A model generated the notes under the pieces. The model searched no databases and was not told where the DNA came from. It saw only the letters and a list, made by a program, of their open reading frames with translations. Shown here piece by piece: positions 1-6,000 of a stretch of 7,549 nucleotides of DNA; within the stretch, counting starts at the first letter, position 1, and the number at the start of each line of letters is the position of its first letter. Made by a program: the position numbers and the translations under genes. Source of the stretch: Collinsella sp. AF02-46-1 (GTDB lineage: Bacteria > Actinomycetota > Coriobacteriia > Coriobacteriales > Coriobacteriaceae); the NCBI GenBank assembly GCA_934876235.1, contig CAKXKM010000084.1, positions 1 through 7,549 on the forward strand. The letters are read 5' to 3'.

Positions 1-63
1 TTGCGGTGGAATAGTTCCTAGAATGGGCCATTTGATGGCCAAGCAGGAACTATTTCACTGCAA
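1..63. repeat. Long imperfect palindrome with nested hairpin; dispersed repeat or upstream terminator
   Basis: Bases 1-19 pair with 45-63. Seventeen positions are Watson-Crick and the other two would be G:U pairs in RNA, giving an unbroken 19-bp stem. Inside it, GGCCAT (26-31) pairs with ATGGCC (35-40) around a 3-base loop, so the element is a nested double hairpin. A T-rich stretch (CTTTGTTTTTATT, 64-76) follows, so in the + direction it could end transcription of a gene left of the window. Its length, near-perfect arms and position exactly at the window edge also fit a dispersed palindromic repeat (REP or small MITE). I cannot tell these apart without the rest of the genome. Confidence 0.7.
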
Positions 64-88
64 CTTTGTTTTTATTGGTGTAAAAGGC

Positions 89-104
89 GCGCCATGCTTG
101 GCGC
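89..104. other. Short perfect hairpin upstream of pstS
   Basis: GCGCCA (89-94) and TGGCGC (99-104) form a 6-bp perfect stem with a TGCT loop. On the minus strand it is followed by CCTTTTAC, which resembles a weak terminator for leftward transcription. On the plus strand it overlaps the best -35 candidate for pstS. Its function is unknown and it could be a binding-site dyad. Confidence 0.4.
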
Positions 105-126
105 TGGATTGTTATCCGTTTGTAAA
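98..126 (+). promoter_or_regulatory. Candidate promoter for the pst operon
   Basis: TTGGCG (98-103) and TGTAAA (121-126) are each 4 of 6 matches to the sigma-70-type -35 and -10 hexamers, with an exact 17-base spacer. A competing weaker pair is TGGGCA (130-135) with TATCAA (154-159), spaced 18. Neither is strong, which would fit a promoter that needs an activator, as pst promoters commonly do under phosphate starvation. I found no convincing Pho-box direct repeat. Either choice leaves a leader of more than 100 bases before the pstS start. Confidence 0.3.
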
Positions 127-139
127 GGCTGGGCAGAGC

Positions 140-244
140 TTGCGGTAAGGGTCTATCAAATGTCCGTAAGAAACCGCAGATAAGGCGGTCGTCGCCCGAT
201 CGAGACCGTATCTTTCCAAACAGCAAAGCGGGCAGGGTGCCCGC
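140..244 (+). promoter_or_regulatory. Structured 5' leader of pstS (three stem-loops)
   Basis: Three stems lie one after another in the untranslated stretch before pstS. (1) TGCGGT (141-146) with ACCGCA (173-178), extended by a T:G pair, has a 26-base loop. (2) CGGTC-TCG with CGA-GACCG (186-208) is 8 bp with one bulged G and a 6-base loop. (3) GCGGGCA (228-234) with TGCCCGC (238-244) is a perfect 7-bp GC-rich stem with a GGG loop, ending 14 bases before the ribosome binding site. No T-run follows, so these are not simple terminators. They could stabilise the mRNA or act as a cis-regulatory leader. I do not recognise a known riboswitch class. Confidence 0.4.
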
Positions 245-258
245 GAGTCGCATGTATG

Positions 259-266
259 AAAGGAAG
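259..266 (+). promoter_or_regulatory. Ribosome binding site fixing the pstS start at 270
   Basis: AAAGGAAG sits five to seven bases before ATG 270. Upstream in-frame starts at GTG 237 and ATG 252 lack such a site. GTG 237 falls inside the loop of the 228-244 hairpin. A start at 270 also places the twin-arginine signal at the usual distance from the N-terminus. Confidence 0.75.
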
Positions 267-269
267 ATC

Positions 270-1208
270 ATGCTCGATCAGGCTTATTCTCGTCGTCAGT
301 TCCTCGGCCTCGCTGGTGGTCTTGCCAGCATCGTCGGTCTCGGTCTCGTTGGTTGCGGCGGCTCCAACGCCGCCAACACCGCTGCTGAGGGCAGCGCCGC
401 TGCTGCCGAGTCCGTCTCCGGCGAGGTGACCTACGACGGCGCCTCCTCGTTCCAGGCTCTCGTCGAGGCTGCTGCCGAGAAGTTTATGGATGCCAATCCC
501 GACGTCTCCGTCTCCGGTTCGGGCAACGGTTCGGGCAAGGGCCTGACCGCTGTTGCCGCCGGCACCGTTACTATCGGTAACTCCGACGTCTTCGCCGAGA
601 CCAAGCTCGAGGCCGATCAGGTCAAGAGCCTCGTCGATCACGAGGTCGCCGTCGTGGGCATGGGCCCTGTCGTCTCCAAGAACGTCAAGGTCGATGATCT
701 GTCCCTCGAGCAGCTCAAGGGCATCTTCTCCGGCCAGATCACCAACTGGAAGGAGGTCGGCGGCGACGACGCCAAGATCGTCGTCCTCAACCGCAAGGCA
801 GGCTCCGGCACCCGCGCCACCTTCGAGGCCGCCGTCTTTGGCGACGAGGCCGTCGACTTTAAGGGCGACGCCGAGCTCGACAAGTCCGGCGACGTCCAGA
901 CTCAGATGGGCAGCACCGACAATGCCATCTCCTACCTCGACTTCTCGCACTTCGACGACTCCAAGTTCAACGCCATCAAGGTCGAGGGCGTGGAGCCCAA
1001 GAGCGCAAACGTCACCGACGACTCCTTCAAGATCTGGGCTACCGAGCACATGTACTGCGCGAAGGACGCCGACGAGGCCACCAAGGCCTTCCTGGAGTTC
1101 ATGCTTTCCGACGACGTCCAGGGCAAACTCGTCGAGGAGCAGGGCTTTATCCCCGTCTCTGCCATGAAGGTCGTCAAGGACGCCAGCGGTAAGGTCTCTG
1201 CTAAATAA
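270..1208 (+). CDS. pstS: Phosphate ABC transporter substrate-binding lipoprotein PstS
   Basis: This 312-residue protein captures inorganic phosphate outside the membrane and hands it to PstC/PstA. The N-terminus is a Tat lipoprotein signal: SRRQFLGL at residues 7-14 carries the twin arginines, a hydrophobic stretch follows, and lipobox LVGC puts the lipidated cysteine at residue 29. A Ser/Ala-rich linker (about 31-50) leads into the binding domain. PstS hallmarks are GASSF (57-61), GSGNGSGKGL (83-92), IGNSD (102-106) and KAGSGTR (176-182), the Ser/Thr/Arg/Asp loops that hold phosphate in the family. FIPVS near the C-terminus is also typical. The length is normal. Export in folded form by Tat rather than Sec is the notable feature. 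It is the first gene of the pst operon, 24 bases before pstC, with no terminator between. Codons are very strongly C-ending, suggesting high expression. Confidence 0.96.
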   Translation: MLDQAYSRRQFLGLAGGLASIVGLGLVGCGGSNAANTAAEGSAAAAESVSGEVTYDGASSFQALVEAAAEKFMDANPDVSVSGSGNGSGKGLTAVAAGTVTIGNSDVFAETKLEADQVKSLVDHEVAVVGMGPVVSKNVKVDDLSLEQLKGIFSGQITNWKEVGGDDAKIVVLNRKAGSGTRATFEAAVFGDEAVDFKGDAELDKSGDVQTQMGSTDNAISYLDFSHFDDSKFNAIKVEGVEPKSANVTDDSFKIWATEHMYCAKDADEATKAFLEFMLSDDVQGKLVEEQGFIPVSAMKVVKDASGKVSAK

Positions 1209-1232
1209 GCAATCGCCCCGGAAAGGTTTGCA

Positions 1233-2141
1233 ATGGCAAAACAGCTGCCAAAGCGCGACCTTGAGAACGTGGGCCTGGGCGTCACGGGCGCGTGCGTAGC
1301 GCTCGTGACGCTTGTCGTTGCCGCGCTCATCTTTATGGTCGCCCAAAAGGGCCTCTCGGCTTTTCTCAAGGACGGCGTTTCGGTCGTCGAGTTCTTCACC
1401 GGCACCAAGTGGGACCTGGCCAACACAGCCGAGGACGGCCTGCCCTACACCGGCGCCCTGCCCTTGATCGTCACCTCGTTTGCGGTCATGGTACTCTCCA
1501 CGCTCATCGCGCTGCCCATCGCCATCGGCTCCGCCATCTTTGCGGTCGAGATCCAGCCCAAATTTGGCTCCAAGGTCTTTCAGCCGCTTATTGAGCTTTT
1601 GACCGGTATTCCCTCGGTCGTCTTTGGCCTGATCGGCTTTCACGTGGTCGTCGGCCTTATGAAGAGCGTTTTCCACGTGAGCACGGGTCTGGGTATCTTG
1701 CCCGGCGCTATCGTTCTGGCAGTCATGATTCTGCCGACGATGACCACGCTTTCGGTCGATGGCCTGCGCGCTGTGCCCGACAGCTACCGCCAGGGCTCAC
1801 TCGCGCTGGGCTACACCCGCTGGCAGACCATCTGGCACGTGGTGCTCAAGTCCGCCATGCCGTCGCTCATGACCGCGGTCATCCTTGGCATGACCCGCGC
1901 CTTTGGCGAAACGCTCGCCGTGCGCATGGTTATCGGCGGCATCGAGGCCATGCCGACGTCGCCGCTGTCGCCTGCCTCGACCATTACCACCACGCTCACC
2001 ACGTCCATGGCGGTCTATGCCGAGGGCTCGGCCCAGGACGACGTTCTGTGGGCGCTCGGTCTGCTGCTGATGGGCATGAGCCTCATCTTTATCCTGATCA
2101 TCCACCTTATCGGCCGCAAGGGGGCGAAGGCTCGTGGCTAG
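1233..2141 (+). CDS. pstC: Phosphate ABC transporter permease PstC
   Basis: This 302-residue inner-membrane subunit forms half of the phosphate channel with PstA. Hydrophobic segments lie at about residues 15-37, 76-106, 120-143, 155-173, 208-228 and 270-293, the six expected for PstC. An extracytoplasmic loop (about 40-75) follows the first helix. The cytoplasmic EAA loop that docks onto PstB is clear at about 177-203 (DGLRAVPDSYRQGSLALGYT, then RWQTIWHVVLK). It is followed by the family's RAFGETLAV (222-230). The ATG at 1233 has GGAAAGG (1220-1226) six bases upstream. It follows pstS by 24 bases and overlaps pstA by 8 bases, so the two permeases are probably translationally coupled. Choice between PstC and PstA rests on gene order and on the RAFGETLAV segment. 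Confidence 0.95.
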   Translation: MAKQLPKRDLENVGLGVTGACVALVTLVVAALIFMVAQKGLSAFLKDGVSVVEFFTGTKWDLANTAEDGLPYTGALPLIVTSFAVMVLSTLIALPIAIGSAIFAVEIQPKFGSKVFQPLIELLTGIPSVVFGLIGFHVVVGLMKSVFHVSTGLGILPGAIVLAVMILPTMTTLSVDGLRAVPDSYRQGSLALGYTRWQTIWHVVLKSAMPSLMTAVILGMTRAFGETLAVRMVIGGIEAMPTSPLSPASTITTTLTTSMAVYAEGSAQDDVLWALGLLLMGMSLIFILIIHLIGRKGAKARG

Positions 2142-3060
2142 CACGCGCATCCACATCGACGAGGCGAGACTCGGGCGTGTCCAAAAGCAGGACCGCATCG
2201 CCACGGGCGTGCTGACGGCGATTGTCGCCATCGTCATGCTTATCGTCGTCTCCATGGTGGCCTACATCCTGTTCGAGGGTATCTCGACGCTGTTCCAGCC
2301 AGGCTTTCTCACGCAGCCCGCACGCGCCAACGGAACGCAGGGCGGCGTGCTCTACCAGCTGTTCGACTCGTTCTATCTGCTGCTGATCACCCTGATCATC
2401 TCGGTGCCCATCAGCCTGGGCGGCGCGGTCTTTTTGGTTGAGTACGCGCCCGATGGGCCTATTCGCGACATCGCCTCGACCGCCATCGAGACGTTGTCTT
2501 CGCTGCCCTCCATTGTCGTGGGCATGTTCGGCTTTCTGGTGTTCTCGGTGCAGCTGGGCTGGAAGTACTCCATCATCTCCGGCGCCGTCGCGCTCACCAT
2601 GTTCAACATCCCCATCCTGGTGCGCGTGATTCAGCAGGCGCTCGAGGACGTGCCGCAGGCCCAGCGCGATGCGTGCCTGGCCATGGGCCTCACTCGCTGG
2701 GAGGCCACACTGCACATCCTGATTCCCGAGGCCATGCCCGCCATCGTGACCGGCATCGTGCTTTCGGCCGGCCGTGTCTTTGGCGAGGCCGCGGCGCTGC
2801 TCTTTACCTCGGGCATGAGCTCGCCGGTTCGCCTGAACTTCTTGAGCTTTAACCTGTCGAGCCCCACCTGCGCCTGGAACGTGTTCCGTCCCGGCGAGTC
2901 GCTGGCCGTGCACATCTACAAGATCTATGGCGAGGGCAGCCCCGAGGCCCAGCAGATCGTCTGGGGCACCGCGGCACTGCTGATGATTTGCGTGCTGCTG
3001 TTTAACGTAGTCGCCCGTATCGTGGGCAAGCAACTGGCAAGGAGGATGACGGCCGAATGA
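2134..3060 (+). CDS. pstA: Phosphate ABC transporter permease PstA
   Basis: This 308-residue membrane subunit pairs with PstC. The start is GTG 2134, inside the last codons of pstC, with purine-rich AGGGGGCGAAGG (2119-2130) just before it. No ATG nearby fits better. Membrane segments are visible at about residues 22-48, 75-104, 120-140, 147-167, 200-222 and 276-296. The EAA loop at about 169-195 (ALEDVPQAQRDACLAMGLT, then RWEATLHILIP) is the PstB docking site. RVFGEAAALLF (214-224) is the family motif after the loop. The periplasmic stretch ending in ESLAVHIYKIYGEG (255-268) matches the usual PstA 'LPVxIY' region. Its TGA overlaps the pstB ATG (ATGA). Confidence 0.95.
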   Translation: MASTRIHIDEARLGRVQKQDRIATGVLTAIVAIVMLIVVSMVAYILFEGISTLFQPGFLTQPARANGTQGGVLYQLFDSFYLLLITLIISVPISLGGAVFLVEYAPDGPIRDIASTAIETLSSLPSIVVGMFGFLVFSVQLGWKYSIISGAVALTMFNIPILVRVIQQALEDVPQAQRDACLAMGLTRWEATLHILIPEAMPAIVTGIVLSAGRVFGEAAALLFTSGMSSPVRLNFLSFNLSSPTCAWNVFRPGESLAVHIYKIYGEGSPEAQQIVWGTAALLMICVLLFNVVARIVGKQLARRMTAE

Positions 3061-3929
3061 GCGAGATGAATGCGACGCCCGCAACCGATGCGGCCACGTC
3101 CGAGACCCAGGACTTTCTGTCGAGTGTGGGGGAGAGCGAGAAGCACGTGCGCGTGAGCGGCAAGGCCGTGAGCGACGAGGTCGTGCTCTCCACCAAGGAC
3201 GTCAACGTGTACTATGGCGACCACCATGCGCTGCACAATACGTCGCTCGACTTCCACAAGGGTGAGATCACGGCGCTCATCGGGCCTTCGGGCTGCGGCA
3301 AGTCGACCTTCTTGCGCAGCCTCAACCTGATGAATCGCGAGATTCGCGGCTGCCGCGTGGAGGGCGAGATCAGCTACCGCGGACGCAACGTGAACACCAA
3401 GACCGAGAATACCTACGAGCTGCGCCGGTCCATTGGCATGGTGTTTCAGCAGCCCAACCCCTTCCGCAAGTCCATTCGAGACAACATCACGTTTGCGCCC
3501 AAGCGCCACGGCATCACCGACCGCGACGAGCTCGATCGCATGGTCGAGGAAAGCCTGCGCGGTGCGGCCCTGTGGGACGAGGTCAAGGACAAGCTCGACA
3601 AGAGCGCCTACGCGCTTTCGGGCGGTCAGCAGCAGCGTTTGTGCATCGCGCGCACGCTGGCACTCAACCCCGACGTAATCCTGTTTGACGAGCCCTGCTC
3701 GGCGCTCGACCCCATCTCGACGCTGGCGATCGAGGACCTCATGTCGTCGATCGTGGCCGACCGCGCCATCGTCATCGTGACGCACAACATGGAGCAGGCG
3801 TCGCGCGTGTCCAACCGCACGGCGTTTTTCTACATGGGCGATATGGTCGAGTACGACGAGACCGACGAGATTTTCCAACGGCCCAAGGATAAGCGGCTGA
3901 ATGATTACCTCACCGGCATGTTCTCCTAG
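3057..3929 (+). CDS. pstB: Phosphate ABC transporter ATP-binding protein PstB
   Basis: This 290-residue cytoplasmic ATPase powers phosphate import through PstC/PstA. All ATPase motifs are intact: Walker A GPSGCGKST (76-84), Q-loop FQQPNPF (130-136, PstB-typical), signature LSGGQQQR (187-194), Walker B VILFDEP (207-213) with catalytic Glu212, D-loop SALD (215-218) and switch His243 in VTHNMEQA. VYYGDHHALH (51-60) is the usual PstB opening. About 40 residues precede it, longer than the common form and rich in Ser/Glu/Lys/Ala, probably unstructured. AAGGAGG (3039-3045) lies 11 bases before ATG 3057. A second ATG at 3066 would have poorer spacing. It is the last gene of the operon and is followed directly by terminator structures rather than by phoU. 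Confidence 0.96.
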   Translation: MSEMNATPATDAATSETQDFLSSVGESEKHVRVSGKAVSDEVVLSTKDVNVYYGDHHALHNTSLDFHKGEITALIGPSGCGKSTFLRSLNLMNREIRGCRVEGEISYRGRNVNTKTENTYELRRSIGMVFQQPNPFRKSIRDNITFAPKRHGITDRDELDRMVEESLRGAALWDEVKDKLDKSAYALSGGQQQRLCIARTLALNPDVILFDEPCSALDPISTLAIEDLMSSIVADRAIVIVTHNMEQASRVSNRTAFFYMGDMVEYDETDEIFQRPKDKRLNDYLTGMFS

Positions 3930-3945
3930 TCCGGGACATGCTTGA

Positions 3946-3976
3946 GGCCCGCGGCGGCCACGGTTGCCGCGGGGCT
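3946..3976 (+). terminator. GC-rich hairpin just after pstB
   Basis: CCCGCGGC (3948-3955) pairs perfectly with GCCGCGGG (3966-3973), with further pairing outside one bulged G. It begins 16 bases after the pstB stop. It has no T-run of its own, so it is more likely a 3'-end mRNA-protecting structure or the first half of a tandem terminator with the hairpin at 3985. Confidence 0.55.
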
Positions 3977-3984
3977 GATTGGAG

Positions 3985-4022
3985 AGGCGGGTCATCTCTT
4001 TTGCGAGATGGCCTGCCTTTTT
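3985..4022 (+). terminator. Rho-independent terminator of the pst operon
   Basis: A 14-bp stem joins 3985-3998 to 4005-4018 with two G:U pairs, no mismatch and a 6-base TTTTGC loop. A run of five T (4018-4022) follows directly. This is a textbook intrinsic terminator and separates the pst operon from the ABC-F gene. Confidence 0.9.
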
Positions 4023-4039
4023 GCTCTGCGACCGAAACG

Positions 4040-4074
4040 ACCACCGCAAAGGCGACAGGCGCCTTCGTGGTGGT
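4040..4074 (+). other. Strong hairpin between pst terminator and ABC-F promoter
   Basis: Bases 4040-4054 (ACCACC...AAGGCG) pair with 4060-4074 (CGCCTT...GGTGGT) over 15 positions with one A:C mismatch and one G:U pair, around a 5-base ACAGG loop. Only TTTGGGG follows, so it would be a poor terminator. It lies upstream of the likely -10 at 4094, so it would not be in the ABC-F transcript. Possible roles are read-through arrest, a protein-binding dyad or a leftover repeat. Confidence 0.55.
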
Positions 4075-4090
4075 TTGGGGTGGGGCTCGC

Positions 4091-4099
4091 TGCTATCAT
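4091..4099 (+). promoter_or_regulatory. Extended -10 promoter for the ABC-F gene
   Basis: TGCTATCAT combines the TGn extension with TATCAT, 5 of 6 matches to the -10 consensus. A -35 is weak (TGGTTT at 4071-4076, spaced 17), as is usual for extended -10 promoters. The predicted transcript would start near 4106, leaving a leader of about 30 bases with the ribosome binding site AAGGAG at 4121-4126. Confidence 0.5.
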
Positions 4100-4120
4100 G
4101 GACAACGTTGAATTTCTACG

Positions 4121-4126
4121 AAGGAG
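4121..4126 (+). promoter_or_regulatory. Ribosome binding site fixing the ABC-F start at 4135
   Basis: AAGGAG lies 8 bases before ATG 4135. The frame is open back to ATG 3979, but that stretch covers the pst terminator stem and the -10 promoter and encodes an Arg/Trp-rich peptide unlike ABC-F N-termini. The family's normal opening (MAILLGCDSVSLEFP) begins exactly at 4135. Confidence 0.85.
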
Positions 4127-4134
4127 CAGGGCAT

Positions 4135-5994
4135 ATGGCGATTCTTTTGGGATGCGATTCCGTCAGCCTAGAGTTTCCCACCAAGCATATTTTCGATAGC
4201 GTGACGCTCGGCGTGGACGAGGGCGACCGTATTGGTATTGTCGGCAAAAACGGCGACGGCAAGTCGACGCTGCTGAGCGTGCTCGCCGGCACGCTGGAGC
4301 CCGACGACGGCCGCGTGACGCACCGCCGCGACACCACGATCGGATTGCTCGGCCAAAAGGACAACCTGGTCGATACCGACACCGTGCATCATGCCGTCGT
4401 GGGCGACACGCCCGAGTATGAGTGGGCGTCGAGTCCGCGTACGCGCCAGATCCTCGCCGGCCTCATCAGCGATGTACCCTGGGAGGGCATGGTGGGCGAG
4501 CTCTCGGGCGGTCAGCGCCGTCGCGTGGACCTCGCGCGCCTGCTGATCGGCGACTACGATGTGCTCATGCTCGACGAGCCCACCAACCACCTGGACATGC
4601 GCACCATCAATTGGCTTGCGCGTCACTTAAAGGCCCGCTGGCAGCGCGGCCAGGGCGCCATGCTCGTGGTCACGCACGACCGCTGGTTCTTGGACGAGGT
4701 CTGCACCTGCATGTGGGAGGTCCACGACGGCCAGGTAGATCCCTTCGAGGGCGGCTACTCGGCATATATCCTGCAGCGCGTGGAGCGCGACCGCATGGCC
4801 GCCGTTACCGAGGAGCGCCGTCGCAACATGGCGCGCAAGGAGCTCGCGTGGCTGAGCCGCGGTGCCCAGGCTCGTTCCACCAAACCCAAGTTTCGGGTGG
4901 ATGCCGCTCGCGAGCTGATCGCCGACGTGCCGCCCGTACGTGACGAGCTGGAGCTCAAGCGCCTGGCCGTGAGCCGCCTGGGCAAGCAGGTTATCGATGT
5001 AGTCGACGTGGACGCCGGCTATGCGGATGCCGATGGCACGTCCAAACAGGTGCTCACCGATGTGACCTGGCTCATTGGTGCGGGTGACCGCTATGGTCTT
5101 TTAGGTGAGAACGGCGCCGGCAAGTCCACGCTGCTCGACGTGATTCAGGGCAAGATCGCGCCCCTGCGCGGCCGCGTGAAGATCGGCCAGACGGTGCGCT
5201 TTGGCGTGCTGTCGCAGCAGCTCGAGGAGCTCGAGCCCTACATGGGTGACACGATCCGCGAGGTGCTCGGCAACTATAAGAAGTACTACGTCATCGACGG
5301 CAAGGAGACTTCGCCCGAGAAGCTCTGCGAGCGTCTGGGCTTTACGACGCAGCAGCTCTGGAGCCGCATCGGCGATCTTTCGGGCGGCCAGCGCCGTCGT
5401 CTGTCGCTGCTGCTGACGATCCTGGACGAGCCCAACGTGCTCATCCTGGACGAGCCCGGCAACGACCTGGATACCGACATGCTGGCGATTGTCGAGGACT
5501 TGCTGGACGGCTGGCCCGGCACGCTGATTCTGGTGACGCACGACCGCTTTTTGATGGAGCGCGTGACCGACCAGCAGTGGGCGCTGCTCGACGGCCACCT
5601 GACGCATATGCCCGGCGGCGTCGACCAGTACCTGCGCCTGTGCAACGCCACCGCCGAGGGCGAGCCCGTGGGTGCACCGAGCGCCAAGACCGGTACGTTC
5701 GACACCGGTGCCGCGGCAGCTGCGGCCGAAAAGCCCAAGTCGAGCGGTCAGCACAACGGCCTTTCCAATGCCGAGCGCCAAAAGCTCCGTCGTGAGGTGA
5801 GCTCGCTCGAGCGCAAAATGGAGACGCAGCGCGCCCGCGTGGAGGAGGCCGAGGTCGCGATGGCTCAGGTCGACCCCACCAACTACACGGCGCTGGGCGA
5901 GCAGCAGGCAAAGATCGACGAGGCCCACGCCGCCATGGACGAGTTGGAGATGGCGTGGCTCGAGGCGAGCGAGAAGCTCGAGGGCGAGGAGTAG
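4135..5994 (+). CDS. ABC-F family ATPase, Uup-like
   Basis: This 619-residue soluble protein has two ATPase domains in one chain and no membrane segment, so it is a translation or ribosome factor of the ABC-F type rather than a transporter. Domain 1 has Walker A GKNGDGKST (37-45), signature LSGGQRRR (123-130), Walker B VLMLDEPTNHLD (143-154) and VTHDRWFL (179-186). The inter-domain linker (about 200-285), which reaches toward the P-site tRNA in this family, contains KELAWLSRGAQARSTKPKFR (235-254), closest to Uup. Domain 2 has GENGAGKST (324-332), LSGGQRRR (415-422), VLILDEPGNDLD (435-446) and VTHDRFLM (467-474). Gly442 replaces the usual Thr of DEPTN. An Ala/Gly/Ser-rich spacer (about 505-545) leads to a charged C-terminal coiled coil (about 545-615), also a Uup trait. 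Both catalytic glutamates (148, 440) are present. A drug-resistance ABC-F is less likely, but sequence alone cannot exclude it. Confidence 0.9.
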   Translation: MAILLGCDSVSLEFPTKHIFDSVTLGVDEGDRIGIVGKNGDGKSTLLSVLAGTLEPDDGRVTHRRDTTIGLLGQKDNLVDTDTVHHAVVGDTPEYEWASSPRTRQILAGLISDVPWEGMVGELSGGQRRRVDLARLLIGDYDVLMLDEPTNHLDMRTINWLARHLKARWQRGQGAMLVVTHDRWFLDEVCTCMWEVHDGQVDPFEGGYSAYILQRVERDRMAAVTEERRRNMARKELAWLSRGAQARSTKPKFRVDAARELIADVPPVRDELELKRLAVSRLGKQVIDVVDVDAGYADADGTSKQVLTDVTWLIGAGDRYGLLGENGAGKSTLLDVIQGKIAPLRGRVKIGQTVRFGVLSQQLEELEPYMGDTIREVLGNYKKYYVIDGKETSPEKLCERLGFTTQQLWSRIGDLSGGQRRRLSLLLTILDEPNVLILDEPGNDLDTDMLAIVEDLLDGWPGTLILVTHDRFLMERVTDQQWALLDGHLTHMPGGVDQYLRLCNATAEGEPVGAPSAKTGTFDTGAAAAAAEKPKSSGQHNGLSNAERQKLRREVSSLERKMETQRARVEEAEVAMAQVDPTNYTALGEQQAKIDEAHAAMDELEMAWLEASEKLEGEE

Positions 5995-6000
5995 GCGAGG

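Noticed and set aside
237..269. Longer pstS starting at GTG 237 or ATG 252
   Set aside because: GTG 237 lies in the loop of the 228-244 hairpin and neither start has a ribosome binding site, while ATG 270 has AAAGGAAG and gives a standard Tat signal.
64..269. Pho-box search upstream of pstS
   Set aside because: I looked for spaced direct repeats like known PhoB or PhoP sites and found none convincing. A 9-base TTGCGGTAA shared by 140-148 and 6940-6948 is probably coincidence.
50..271. 73-codon minus-strand frame in the pstS upstream region
   Set aside because: It covers the promoter, the structured leader and part of the palindrome. The peptide has no recognisable feature and no convincing ribosome binding site was seen.
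156..1676. Long open frame on the minus strand (506 codons) opposite pstS and pstC
   Set aside because: It is a mirror of the C-ending codon bias of pstS. The product is an Asp/Gly/Leu/His-rich repetitive string with no recognisable domain, and the + strand genes are certain.
2107..4049. Minus-strand open frames opposite pstA and pstB
   Set aside because: Low-complexity His/Arg/Gln/Leu-rich products with no ribosome binding site support; shadows of pstA and pstB.
3979..4134. 52-residue N-terminal extension of the ABC-F protein
   Set aside because: It would be coded by the pst terminator, the 4040-4074 hairpin and the promoter, and it does not resemble ABC-F N-termini. ATG 4135 has a good ribosome binding site.
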